A stretch of DNA of 33,122 bases from Xanthomarina sp035306705 (lineage in GTDB: Bacteria > Bacteroidota > Bacteroidia > Flavobacteriales > Flavobacteriaceae): NCBI RefSeq assembly GCF_035306705.1, contig NZ_DATGNO010000139.1, positions 1 to 33,122 of the forward strand. Reading direction: 5' to 3'. Each line of letters opens with the position of its first letter. The first letter of the stretch is position 1. The notes under the pieces were generated by a model. It was given only the letters and a program-made list of their open reading frames with translations. It was not told the DNA's origin and made no database searches. Below are positions 8,275-15,328 of this stretch, piece by piece. Both the position numbers and the translations under genes were made by a program.

Positions 8275-8496
8275 GTATGAATGCGATGTAATGCTTTTAT
8301 CATCATCATTAATATCGTTATAGCCCTTTAATTGTTTCATCCAGTATAAAAATGCTACAAATCCAATAAGGATAAGTAACCATGAAACGATATTTGCGGC
8401 AAACCAACTATCAAGCTCTAAAGCTCTTAAGGCATCAAATGGAGTTAATAATACATTAGTAAATAAATCTCCAATGGCGTAAAAAAAGTCTTTCAT
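8269..8496 (-). CDS. Small membrane protein, DUF6341-like
   Basis: A 75-residue protein starting MKDFFYAIGDLFTNVLLTPF, with an amphipathic first half, one clear transmembrane segment (about 35-53, ending FVAFLYWMKQ) and an acidic hydrophilic tail (YNDINDDDKS). I recognise it as the short Flavobacteriaceae family annotated DUF6341, typically found next to a DUF6427 gene and upp; no function is known. The conserved DLFTNVLLTPFDALRALELDSWFAAN region before the helix is the recognisable part. It is convergent with purD (six-base overlap) and divergent from the DUF6427 gene. A topology with the C-terminus in the cytoplasm is plausible from the lysines after the helix, but this is inference. Confidence 0.7.
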   Translation of the reverse strand: MKDFFYAIGDLFTNVLLTPFDALRALELDSWFAANIVSWLLILIGFVAFLYWMKQLKGYNDINDDDKSITSHSYL

Positions 8497-8555
8497 TTTA
8501 TATAAATTTTATACTCGTTAAGAGTGTATGAGGTATTATCAATATATTTACCTTA

Positions 8556-8563
8556 CAAAATTA
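8556..8563 (-). promoter_or_regulatory. Candidate -7 element for the DUF6341-like gene
   Basis: On the minus strand this reads TAATTTTG, matching TAnnTTTG, about 60 bases before the ATG at 8496. No -33 TTG at consensus spacing was found. The remaining divergent spacer (8497-8660) is AT-rich with no other clear element. Confidence 0.35.
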
Positions 8564-8660
8564 CATATTTTTTCAATTTAAAGCGGAATAAATAGAAAAG
8601 AAAGTTAGTAATTTACTTTTAAATATGAATTTCAGAAGGAATGTTTAAACAAATCAATAT

Positions 8661-9587
8661 ATGATTTCTAGTTTTTTTAGTAAGGCAAAACCCATACATT
8701 TTGTAGTTGTTACGTTGTTATTATTTATTGCTTTTACTTTAACTAAAGTTTATAATATAAAGGAAACCGTTGATTTCTTTCTCATTGTCAAGCAAATTCT
8801 GCTTTTTGGAGTTTGTTTTTTTTCAATTTTCGTTTTCGATTTCCTATCCGGAAAAAACGATCTTACCAAAAGCAATAGCTACAAAATATTGTTTTTTAGT
8901 TTGTTTATGGTATTGATGCCACAAACGTTTATGGACTCGAAGTTATTAATAGCCAATTTATTTATTCTTTTTGCTTTAAGACGTATAATTAGTATCCGAT
9001 CTAAAATATTTATCAATAAAAAAGTGTTTGATGCGGCCTTCTGGATAGGCATGGCCTCCCTGCTTTGTTTTTGGGCCTCTCTCTATTTTATTTTACTTTT
9101 TGCCGCACTTTTATTGTATGCTGTTGCAGATGTTAAAAACTGGATTATTCCGTTTGTAGGCGCCTTAACCGTAGTGGTCTTGACTGTTAGTTTTTTATTG
9201 CTTACAAACACAGATATTGAAACCTACCTTTCTAATATCAATACAGATATTAGTTTCGATTTTAGTCCCTTAAACGCCAATCAGATTATTGTCTCATCAA
9301 CGGTTATTTTATCGTATTTTGTGTGGGCCGTCTTTTTTTATATTATCCGAATAAAATCTAAAACAAAAAGCTATAAACCTTCATATTTATTAGTGCTTTT
9401 GGCGGCATTAATAGCGATTGCCATTGTTGTTATTTCTCCACAAAAAACAGGGGCGGAATTTATATTTTTATTTGCTCCTATGTCAATTATTATGGCAAAT
9501 TATTTAGAGATTATTTCTGAAAAATGGTTTAAGGAAATTTTAATTTGGTTACTTATTCTTGTACCGGTTATTAACTTAGTTCTGTAG
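8661..9587 (+). CDS. Polytopic membrane protein, DUF6427-like
   Basis: A 308-residue, strongly hydrophobic protein with roughly eight to ten predicted transmembrane segments and short connecting loops. The N-terminus MISSFFSKAKPIHFVVVTLLL is the part I recognise from the Flavobacteriaceae family annotated DUF6427. No catalytic motif is visible. The overall look (many helices, aromatic-rich, one larger loop around ETYLSNINTDISFDFSPLN) resembles membrane proteins of glycan or lipid metabolism, but that is only an impression. It is divergent from the DUF6341 gene, and its TAG overlaps the 3' end of upp by twelve bases. The constant pairing of DUF6341 and DUF6427 between purD and upp suggests a shared role, possibly unrelated to the nucleotide genes. 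Confidence 0.7.
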   Translation: MISSFFSKAKPIHFVVVTLLLFIAFTLTKVYNIKETVDFFLIVKQILLFGVCFFSIFVFDFLSGKNDLTKSNSYKILFFSLFMVLMPQTFMDSKLLIANLFILFALRRIISIRSKIFINKKVFDAAFWIGMASLLCFWASLYFILLFAALLLYAVADVKNWIIPFVGALTVVVLTVSFLLLTNTDIETYLSNINTDISFDFSPLNANQIIVSSTVILSYFVWAVFFYIIRIKSKTKSYKPSYLLVLLAALIAIAIVVISPQKTGAEFIFLFAPMSIIMANYLEIISEKWFKEILIWLLILVPVINLVL

Positions 9588-10235
9588 TTTTTCGCCAAAG
9601 GCCAAATCTCCTGCATCACCTAAACCAGGGATGATATATCCTTTTTCGTTAAGTTTTTCATCTACAGTTGCAACCCATAAATGAGTGTCTTTTTCAAAGT
9701 GTTTTTTAACAAAATCGATTCCTTGTTGAGCAGCAATTACACTAACTAAATGGATGTTTTTAGGGGTTCCAAAAGGTTTTAACGCTTCAAAAGTAGCAAC
9801 CATGGATTGTCCTGTTGCCAACATAGGATCTGCTAAAATTAAAGTCTTGTTTTCTAAATTTGGGCACGCTAAATATTCGACTATTATCTCAAAATTCTCG
9901 GGTTTTTCTTTATGATGTCTGTAGGCCGAAATAAAGGCGTTTTCAGCTTTATCAAAATAATTCAATAAACCATCGTGCAACGGGACTCCAGCTCTTAAAA
10001 TAGAACAAAGTACAATATCATTATCTATTTTTTCAATCTCGCAAACTCCCAAAGGAGTTTTAATTGTTGTTGGTTTGTAATTCAATGTCTTGCTCAATTC
10101 GTAACCTAGAATTTCACCTATACGCTCTATGTTTCTTCGAAAGCGCATACTGTCCTTTTGAATGTTAACATCTCGCATTTCAGCGATGAAGGTATTTAAG
10201 ATAGTTCGTTGATTGGAAAAGTTATGAATGTGCAT
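9576..10235 (-). CDS. upp: Uracil phosphoribosyltransferase
   Basis: Salvages uracil to UMP using PRPP. The 219 residues include RAGVPLHDGL (81-90), the PRPP-binding loop ILADPMLATGQS (133-144) and the uracil-binding C-terminal motif PGLGDAGDLAFG, which together define UPRTase. The length is within the normal range (about 208-217). The N-terminus MHIHNFSNQRTILNTFIAEMR is typical of the Bacteroidetes form. It is convergent with the DUF6427 gene and divergent from DUF4254. No pyrimidine regulatory stem-loop was recognised in the 160 bases upstream. Confidence 0.95.
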   Translation of the reverse strand: MHIHNFSNQRTILNTFIAEMRDVNIQKDSMRFRRNIERIGEILGYELSKTLNYKPTTIKTPLGVCEIEKIDNDIVLCSILRAGVPLHDGLLNYFDKAENAFISAYRHHKEKPENFEIIVEYLACPNLENKTLILADPMLATGQSMVATFEALKPFGTPKNIHLVSVIAAQQGIDFVKKHFEKDTHLWVATVDEKLNEKGYIIPGLGDAGDLAFGEKLQN

Positions 10236-10284
10236 AATGGACTTTATTGTTGAGGTGGTAAAGTTAATTAATTAGACTTATATT

Positions 10285-10376
10285 TACGTTTGTAATTTTA
10301 TTTTAATAATAATGCAAATGTGAATCTACATTCCTTAGGCATTAAAACATATTTTGCTAAAAAATATGTAGGTTTG
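10285..10376 (+). promoter_or_regulatory. Two candidate -7 elements before the DUF4254 gene
   Basis: Two exact TAnnTTTG matches lie in the divergent upp/DUF4254 spacer: TACGTTTG at 10285-10292 and TAGGTTTG at 10369-10376, the latter 19 bases before the ATG. Neither has a TTG at 17-23 bases upstream; the second has TTTG 12 bases away. The proximal one is the better candidate by position. Confidence 0.35.
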
Positions 10377-10395
10377 TGTTTTAAAAATAAATATC

Positions 10396-11004
10396 ATGTT
10401 TACAGACAAAGCCAATAAAATCTTCCAAGATGTTATCGAAAAATATCATGTTATAAATACGGTCGATCAATCTTTTGATAATCCATATAACAAAGAGAAG
10501 AATTTACTAGAACATTTACTCTATAGAAAAAGTTGGATTGATACGGTTCAGTGGCATTACGAAGATATTATTCGTGATCCACAAATAGATCCTGTAGCTG
10601 CTTTAAAATTGAAACGTCAGATCGATGCTTCCAATCAGGATAGAACGGATATGGTTGAATATATTGATAGTTACTTTCTTGAGAAATATAAAAACATAAC
10701 TCCAAAAGCGGATGCAACCATCAATACGGAAAGTCCTGCTTGGGGAATTGATAGATTGTCTATTTTAGCATTAAAAGTCTATCATATGAACGAAGAAGCA
10801 ACACGCACAGACGCATCTGAGGCTCATTTGGTAGCTTGTAAAAAGAAATTAGATGTACTGTTAGAACAACGTGTGGACTTATCGACTGCGATTGATACTT
10901 TGTTAAGCGATATTGAAAAAGGCGAGAAGTACATGAAAGTCTACAAACAAATGAAAATGTACAACGACGACGAGTTGAATCCAGTACTTCGTTCGCAAAA
11001 ATAA
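10396..11004 (+). CDS. DUF4254 family protein
   Basis: A 202-residue soluble, helix-rich protein without signal peptide. I recognise it as DUF4254 from its N-terminal half (KIFQDVIEKYH, then NLLEHLLYRKSWIDTVQWH and the RQIDASNQDRTDMVE segment) and the later SPAWGIDRLSILALKVYHM. The family has no established biochemical role. It sits 34 bases upstream of a heptosyltransferase-like gene on the same strand, a pairing that I recall as common in Bacteroidetes and that points to lipopolysaccharide or surface-glycan assembly. The conserved His/Trp/Arg-rich first half could be a binding site, but no known catalytic motif is seen. Confidence 0.8.
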   Translation: MFTDKANKIFQDVIEKYHVINTVDQSFDNPYNKEKNLLEHLLYRKSWIDTVQWHYEDIIRDPQIDPVAALKLKRQIDASNQDRTDMVEYIDSYFLEKYKNITPKADATINTESPAWGIDRLSILALKVYHMNEEATRTDASEAHLVACKKKLDVLLEQRVDLSTAIDTLLSDIEKGEKYMKVYKQMKMYNDDELNPVLRSQK

Positions 11005-11038
11005 TTTCTGCGTAGGCAGGAATCTCATCTTAGTTAAG

Positions 11039-12061
11039 GTGCCACAACCAAAACACATCCTAGTAATCCGTCTCTCAGCCATGGGAGACGTTGCTATGAT
11101 GGTTCCCGTTTTAAAGGCATTTACCATGCAGCATCCCGAGGTGAAGCTAACCGTTTTAACTAGAGAGTTTTTTACACCATTTTTTAGAGATTTAAACAAT
11201 GTAAGCGTTTTTCCGGCCGATTTAAAGGGAAGGCACAAAGGAGTTATAGGACTTTATAAACTCTCTAAAGAATTAAAGGAACTTCATATTGATGCCGTTT
11301 TAGATTTGCATAATGTGTTAAGAACGCGTATTTTAAAAATGTTCTTCAAAGAAAAACCCTTTTTCCAAATAGATAAAGGTAGAGCAGAAAAGAAAGCCTT
11401 GATTACAGGGAAATCTTTCCAACAACTTAAAACAACTCACGAACGCTATGCCGATGTTTTTAGAAAACTAGGTTTCCCTTTAGATGTATCAAATCCCTGT
11501 TTTCCAAAACGAGTTGAGTTAAACTCTAAAACTATTTCATATCTACAAACGGATTCAAAAAAGTGGATTGGAATTGCTCCTTTTGCAGCTCACGAGAGTA
11601 AAATGTATCCCTTGGATTTAATGGAGAAAGTGATAGAAATTCTTTCTAAAACCTATAAAATATTATTGTTTGGTGGAGGAGAGCATGAGATTGAAATCCT
11701 TGATAGAATTCAAAATAAATATAAAAACGTCGCCAATCTTGCTGGGAAATTAACTTTAACTGAAGAATTAGATGTTATTTCTAATTTGGACATCATGCTT
11801 TCCATGGATTCTGGAAATGCGCATATGGCAGCCATGTTGGGTGTTAAAGTACTTACTATTTGGGGAGTTACGCATCCGTTTGCTGGCTTTGCACCTTTTA
11901 ACCAACCAGAGGATTTTGCTATTCTATCAAATCGAACCAAATTTCCATTAATTCCTACTTCCATTTATGGAAATAAATTCCCTAATGGCTACCAAGACGT
12001 ATCAAGAAGTATAGATCCAAATCTGATTGTAGCAAAAATAGATTCCGTTTTAAACAGTTAA
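11039..12061 (+). CDS. Glycosyltransferase family 9 (heptosyltransferase-like)
   Basis: A 340-residue GT9 enzyme expected to add heptose or a related sugar to lipopolysaccharide core in the cytoplasm. The N-terminus ILVIRLSAMGDVAMMVPVL is the ADP-heptose:LPS heptosyltransferase signature, including the RxSAMGD loop with the catalytic-type Asp. The C-terminal domain has IGIAPFAAHESKMYPLD, LLFGGGEHE and the conserved SMDSGNAHMAAMLGV nucleotide-sugar site. The start is GTG at 11039, the first start after an in-frame TAA. It follows DUF4254 after 34 bases and is probably co-transcribed with it. Donor and acceptor cannot be read from sequence; Bacteroidetes GT9 proteins are not all heptosyltransferases. 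Confidence 0.9.
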   Translation: MPQPKHILVIRLSAMGDVAMMVPVLKAFTMQHPEVKLTVLTREFFTPFFRDLNNVSVFPADLKGRHKGVIGLYKLSKELKELHIDAVLDLHNVLRTRILKMFFKEKPFFQIDKGRAEKKALITGKSFQQLKTTHERYADVFRKLGFPLDVSNPCFPKRVELNSKTISYLQTDSKKWIGIAPFAAHESKMYPLDLMEKVIEILSKTYKILLFGGGEHEIEILDRIQNKYKNVANLAGKLTLTEELDVISNLDIMLSMDSGNAHMAAMLGVKVLTIWGVTHPFAGFAPFNQPEDFAILSNRTKFPLIPTSIYGNKFPNGYQDVSRSIDPNLIVAKIDSVLNS

Positions 12062-12435
12062 TTAAAGTAGTAATTCACGTTAAACTTTCAATGAAAAATG
12101 CTTTCAACATTCGTTTTACTATTAAGAATTTAATAAAAAAATAAAATCTAAGATTTTGGGAACTAAAGAAAATTATTTACTTAAAATAAATATTAAATAG
12201 CTTTAGGTTGTAATTACACAAATTTCTATTATATTTAAATCCAGCTTTGGAATTTAAATTCCTAAGCTACCTAATAAAAATTGTTGAACTTACTATAAAA
12301 AAAACGGCATTTGCTAAAATAAAAAACAGATTAAATCTCATGTATCTCGCAATTTATCGATATTTATTGCGTTTTATAAGGGCCTTTGTCTTTTTTATTT
12401 TGACGCGTCACTTTTTTTTATACATTTACAAACTA
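12062..12435. other. 374-bp AT-rich intergenic stretch
   Basis: Between the GT9 gene and the PID-CTERM-like gene. One frame stays open from 12247 into the next gene, but its translation is biased and unlike a protein family, so I treat it as chance. I see no terminator hairpin with a T-run. A perfect 10-base palindrome, TGACGCGTCA, lies at 12401-12410, GC-rich against its surroundings and 25 bases before the small gene's ATG. The weaker AT palindrome TGTAATTACA (12209-12218) could be chance. Confidence 0.5.
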
Positions 12436-12627
12436 ATGAAGATACAAAACAAAAAAATGTTTGCCTCAATCTTATTTGTATTAATAAGTTTTGTTTGTGT
12501 TGCTCAAAGTGGAATGCCACCACCACCTGCGCCACCACCACCACCGGGGCTTCCTATTGATGGAGGAATCCTTGCAGGATTGTTTATCGGTATAGTTATA
12601 GGTGTAAAAAAATTATTGAAGCGTTAA
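12436..12627 (+). CDS. Small PID-CTERM-like protein with signal peptide and C-terminal membrane anchor
   Basis: A 63-residue protein. From the ATG at 12436 it has a typical signal peptide (Lys-rich start, hydrophobic core ASILFVLISFVCV, likely cut after AQS), then a proline-rich linker (MPPPPAPPPPPG), the motif LPIDGG, a hydrophobic glycine-rich helix (ILAGLFIGIVIGV) and a basic end (KKLLKR). The order LPIDGG, Gly-rich helix, xGxKK matches the Flavobacteriia signal that NCBI models call a PID-CTERM sorting domain. By analogy with other short C-terminal motif-helix-basic signals it may be recognised by a membrane sorting or processing enzyme, but none has been shown as far as I know. Here almost nothing lies between signal peptide and sorting signal, so the mature piece would be about 14 residues. 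The stop overlaps ribE by four bases (convergent). Confidence 0.72.
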   Translation: MKIQNKKMFASILFVLISFVCVAQSGMPPPPAPPPPPGLPIDGGILAGLFIGIVIGVKKLLKR

Positions 12628-13211
12628 TTTAGGCTCATCAGTCTACTTACGTATTTTCCAATCACGTCAAATTCTAAATTTACTATAGTTCCCTGTTTAA
12701 AGTGTTTAAAGTTTGTGTGTTCATAAGTGTATGGAATAATCGCCACGCTAAAGCTGTCTTTTTTAGAATCTACCACAGTTAAACTTACGCCATTAACAGT
12801 TATTGAGCCTTTTTCAATAGTTATGTTGTTCCATTCGGAATCGTATTGAAAGGTGAATTTCCAACTCCCTTCTTCATTTTCAATATGGGTACAAATAGCG
12901 GTTTGATCCACATGTCCTTGAACTATATGTCCATCAAGTCGGTCTCCAAGTTTCATGCCTCGTTCCAAATTTACAGGATCGTTAATTTTGAGTTGGCTTA
13001 AATTTGTTTTCTTTAATGTTTCCTCAATGGCGGTTACAGTATATTCATTTCCTGTAATATCTACTACCGTTAAACAAACGCCGTTATGAGCCACACTTTG
13101 GTCTATTTTTAGCTCGTTCGTGAAATCGCAAGCCACAGTAATATGAAGGTTATTCAATTCTTTTTTTAAATCTTTAATTATTCCTTCACTTTCAATGATC
13201 CCGGTAAACAT
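12624..13211 (-). CDS. ribE: Riboflavin synthase, alpha subunit
   Basis: Converts two 6,7-dimethyl-8-ribityllumazine molecules to riboflavin. The 195 residues form two repeated lumazine-binding barrels: the first begins MFTGIIESEG with VAHNGVCLTVVD, the second has LGDRLDGHIVQGHVD and GSITVNGVSLTVVD. The paired NGVxLTVVD motifs show the internal duplication. The length is normal for RibE. No other riboflavin gene is adjacent, and the 62-base spacer to pdxA is too short for an FMN riboswitch. It is convergent with the PID-CTERM-like gene and divergent from pdxA. Confidence 0.95.
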   Translation of the reverse strand: MFTGIIESEGIIKDLKKELNNLHITVACDFTNELKIDQSVAHNGVCLTVVDITGNEYTVTAIEETLKKTNLSQLKINDPVNLERGMKLGDRLDGHIVQGHVDQTAICTHIENEEGSWKFTFQYDSEWNNITIEKGSITVNGVSLTVVDSKKDSFSVAIIPYTYEHTNFKHFKQGTIVNLEFDVIGKYVSRLMSLN

Positions 13212-13229
13212 ATTTGTCGAATATTTAGT

Positions 13230-13237
13230 TAAATTTG
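13230..13237 (+). promoter_or_regulatory. Candidate -7 element for pdxA
   Basis: TAAATTTG matches TAnnTTTG in the 62-base divergent ribE/pdxA spacer, 36 bases before the pdxA ATG. A TTTG lies 13 bases further upstream (13213-13216), shorter than the usual spacing. Confidence 0.4.
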
Positions 13238-13273
13238 CAAGTGTAAAATTACGAACAAAAGTTATCTTATTTA

Positions 13274-14320
13274 ATGAAGAACGAAGAAAATATAATTGTA
13301 GGGATATCTATAGGAGACTTAAATGGCATTGGTGGTGAAATAGTTTTGAAAACACTTGAAGACCCGAGAATGCTGGAGTTTTTTACACCTGTAATTTTTG
13401 CGTCGGTTAAAACCATTAGTTTTTTTAACAAGCATTTTGATCTTAAACTGAATTTTAATGGCATTAATAGTTTCAATCAAGTTATTCCAGGTAAATTAAA
13501 TGTTTATAATGTTTGGAACGACAGATGTAATATTGAATTTGGCAAAGAAGACCCTGAAATCGGTCAATATGCCATAAAATCCTTACAAGCAGCTACGGCA
13601 GCTTTAAAAGATGGTTCTATAGATGTATTGGTAACGGCTCCAATAAACAAACATAACATCCAATCTGAAGAGTTTAATTTCCCGGGCCATACAGATTACT
13701 TGGCCAAAGAACTGGAAGGCACGAGTTTAATGTTTATGGTTTCTGATGATTTAAGGGTAGGATTGCTTACAGATCATGTGCCGGTAAAAGATGTTTCAGA
13801 ACACATTACCAAAAAGTTAATTAAAGACAAACTGGAGATAATTTATACCTCTCTTGAAAAGGACTTTAAAATAAGAAAGCCTAAAGTAGCCGTTTTAGGA
13901 ATCAATCCACATTCTGGTGACAATGGTGTTATTGGAAAAGAAGATGATGAAATTCTTAGACCAACGTTAGATGAAATCAGGAAAAAAGGAAAATTAGTTT
14001 ATGGACCATATGCTGCAGATAGCTTTTTTGGATCTAAGAACTATAAAAACTTCGACGCTATCGTTGCTGCCTATCACGACCAAGGATTAATACCTTTTAA
14101 AACGCTTGCCTTTGGTAAAGGTGTAAATTTTACTGCTGGATTAAGTAAAATTAGAACCTCACCAGATCATGGCACAGCCTATGAAATTGCTGGAAAAGGT
14201 GAGGCTGATGAGAGCTCATTTAAAGAAGCTGTTTTTACAGCCATTCAAATCTATAAAAATAGAAAGGAATTTGAAGAACTAACCGAAAACATGCTAAAAA
14301 CCAGGCAAAAAAAGATATAA
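13274..14320 (+). CDS. pdxA: 4-hydroxythreonine-4-phosphate dehydrogenase
   Basis: NAD-dependent, metal-using enzyme of the DXP-dependent pyridoxal phosphate pathway that oxidises 4-phosphohydroxy-L-threonine. The 348 residues show GISIGDLNGIGGE (10-22), VTAPINKHNI (120-129), PGHTDYLA with metal ligand His139, LTDHVPVKDV with His168, GINPHSGDNG (209-218), YHDQGLIPFK with His268 and SPDHGTAY (296-303), so all three metal histidines are present. The length is slightly above the E. coli enzyme. It has its own promoter region shared divergently with ribE. About 74 bases separate it from the DUF177 gene, which carries its own promoter. Confidence 0.95.
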   Translation: MKNEENIIVGISIGDLNGIGGEIVLKTLEDPRMLEFFTPVIFASVKTISFFNKHFDLKLNFNGINSFNQVIPGKLNVYNVWNDRCNIEFGKEDPEIGQYAIKSLQAATAALKDGSIDVLVTAPINKHNIQSEEFNFPGHTDYLAKELEGTSLMFMVSDDLRVGLLTDHVPVKDVSEHITKKLIKDKLEIIYTSLEKDFKIRKPKVAVLGINPHSGDNGVIGKEDDEILRPTLDEIRKKGKLVYGPYAADSFFGSKNYKNFDAIVAAYHDQGLIPFKTLAFGKGVNFTAGLSKIRTSPDHGTAYEIAGKGEADESSFKEAVFTAIQIYKNRKEFEELTENMLKTRQKKI

Positions 14321-14339
14321 ACAAAAAAATGTTTATAAG

Positions 14340-14372
14340 TTGCTGTGTGTAAATAAATATTTGTTATATTTG
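14340..14372 (+). promoter_or_regulatory. Bacteroidetes-type promoter for DUF177-rpmF
   Basis: TTG at 14340-14342, a 22-base spacer, then TATATTTG at 14365-14372. This fits the published Flavobacterium pattern TTG-N17-23-TAnnTTTG in both elements and lies 22 bases before the ATG. It is one of only two full two-part matches I found in the window, fitting a strongly expressed ribosomal-protein transcript. Confidence 0.65.
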
Positions 14373-14394
14373 CAGGCTTAAATTAAATGCGAAA

Positions 14395-14934
14395 ATGAAG
14401 CAATTAAAAGAGTTTACAATTCCATTTGTAGGATTAAAACTAGGAAAGCATCATTTTGAGTATCAAATTAATAAAGCGTTCTTTGAACATTTTGAGTACG
14501 AGGAGTTTAATAATTCTTCGGTAAATGTTGAAGTTATTCTGGACAAAAAATCAACCTTGTTAGAATTGGATTTCAATATTTCAGGATCGGTAAATATTAA
14601 TTGTGATTTAACAAATGAAGCGTTCGATCAAGAAATTACAAACCACTTTAACCTGGTAGTAAATTTTGGAGACGAATATAATGATGAAGAGATTGATATA
14701 TTAATTTTGCCTCATGGCGATTATGAAATTAATATTCAACAATATATTTATGAGCTTATCGTACTTTCTGTACCAACCAAAAGAGTGCATCCAGGTGTTG
14801 AAGACGGAACATTAAACTCAGAAATACTCAAAAAACTAGAAGAATTAAGCCCAAAGCTTAAAGAAAATAAAGAAACTGAAGAGGACATTGATCCTCGTTG
14901 GAATACATTAAAGAAACTATTAACGGATAAATAA
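14395..14934 (+). CDS. YceD/DUF177 family protein (23S rRNA accumulation protein family)
   Basis: A 179-residue soluble protein of the DUF177 family, whose E. coli member YceD is linked to 23S rRNA accumulation and is encoded just before rpmF. Seen here are the N-terminal beta-rich segment (KEFTIPFVGLKLGKHHFEY), a central region with a single Cys (NINCDLTNEAFDQ) instead of the usual CxRCL motif, the acidic stretch DEEIDILILPHGDYEINI, and the conserved end DPRWNTLKKL. The classic CxxC-type pair is lost, which fits Bacteroidetes members as I recall them. It is followed ten bases later by rpmF, the genomic hallmark of this family. Confidence 0.85.
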   Translation: MKQLKEFTIPFVGLKLGKHHFEYQINKAFFEHFEYEEFNNSSVNVEVILDKKSTLLELDFNISGSVNINCDLTNEAFDQEITNHFNLVVNFGDEYNDEEIDILILPHGDYEINIQQYIYELIVLSVPTKRVHPGVEDGTLNSEILKKLEELSPKLKENKETEEDIDPRWNTLKKLLTDK

Positions 14935-14944
14935 AATATAAAAA

Positions 14945-15148
14945 ATGGCACATCCTAAAAGAAAAATCTCAAAAACAAGAAGAGATAAAAGAAGAACACA
15001 TTATAAAGCAACAGCACCTCAAATTGCTACGTGTCCTACAACAGGAGAAGCACACTTGTACCATAGAGCTCATTGGCATGAAGGTAAGTTATATTATAGA
15101 GGACAAGTTCTTATAGATAACTCAGAAGTGGAAGAAAATTTAGCATAA
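14945..15148 (+). CDS. rpmF: 50S ribosomal protein L32
   Basis: The 67 residues begin MAHPKRKISKTRRDKRRTHYK, the basic L32 signature, followed by the short beta ribbon region (TCPTTGEAHLYHRAHWHEG, then YYRGQVL). L32 binds 23S rRNA in the large subunit. Only one cysteine remains where zinc-binding L32 proteins have four, so this is the zinc-free type and should not depend on zinc supply. It is co-transcribed with DUF177 and followed by a strong terminator 20 bases after its stop. Confidence 0.97.
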   Translation: MAHPKRKISKTRRDKRRTHYKATAPQIATCPTTGEAHLYHRAHWHEGKLYYRGQVLIDNSEVEENLA

Positions 15149-15168
15149 ATACTATGCACGCATACAAT

Positions 15169-15196
15169 AAAACGCTCACTTGTGAGCGTTTTTTTT
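15169..15196 (+). terminator. Rho-independent terminator after rpmF
   Basis: A perfect inverted repeat AAAACGCTCAC / GTGAGCGTTTT around a TT centre (15169-15192), followed by a T-run. The stem contains several G-C pairs in otherwise AT-rich DNA. It separates the rpmF transcript from fabH. Because the arms start with A-run and end with T-run it could act in both directions. Confidence 0.9.
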
Positions 15197-15298
15197 GTTT
15201 TAAATTTTTATAGAAGTCAAAAACGACTTAATTTGCATTAAATTAATCCATAATGAATAGTTTTTATACTTTTTTAGAAAATTTGATTCATTTTGTAA

Positions 15299-15306
15299 TA
15301 ATTTTG
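15299..15306 (+). promoter_or_regulatory. Candidate -7 element for fabH
   Basis: TAATTTTG matches TAnnTTTG 22 bases before the fabH ATG and lies downstream of the rpmF terminator, so fabH needs a promoter here. A TTTG lies 13 bases upstream, shorter than usual. No FapR-like long inverted repeat was recognised. Confidence 0.45.
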
Positions 15307-15328
15307 GAATCAAATAACTTTATAAACT

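Noticed and set aside
12247..12435. Open frame upstream of the PID-CTERM-like gene
   Set aside because: Translation is Ile/Phe/Lys-rich without family features and would bury the signal peptide; the ATG at 12436 gives a proper signal sequence.
12519..12550. CCACCACC-rich tract as a tandem DNA repeat
   Set aside because: It is simply the codons of the polyproline linker, too short and irregular to be a separate repeat feature.
13212..13273. FMN riboswitch upstream of ribE
   Set aside because: The 62-base divergent spacer is too short for an RFN element and shows no such structure.
15214..15229. AAGTC / GACTT hairpin before fabH
   Set aside because: Only five base pairs, no T-run, and the real terminator is just upstream; likely chance.
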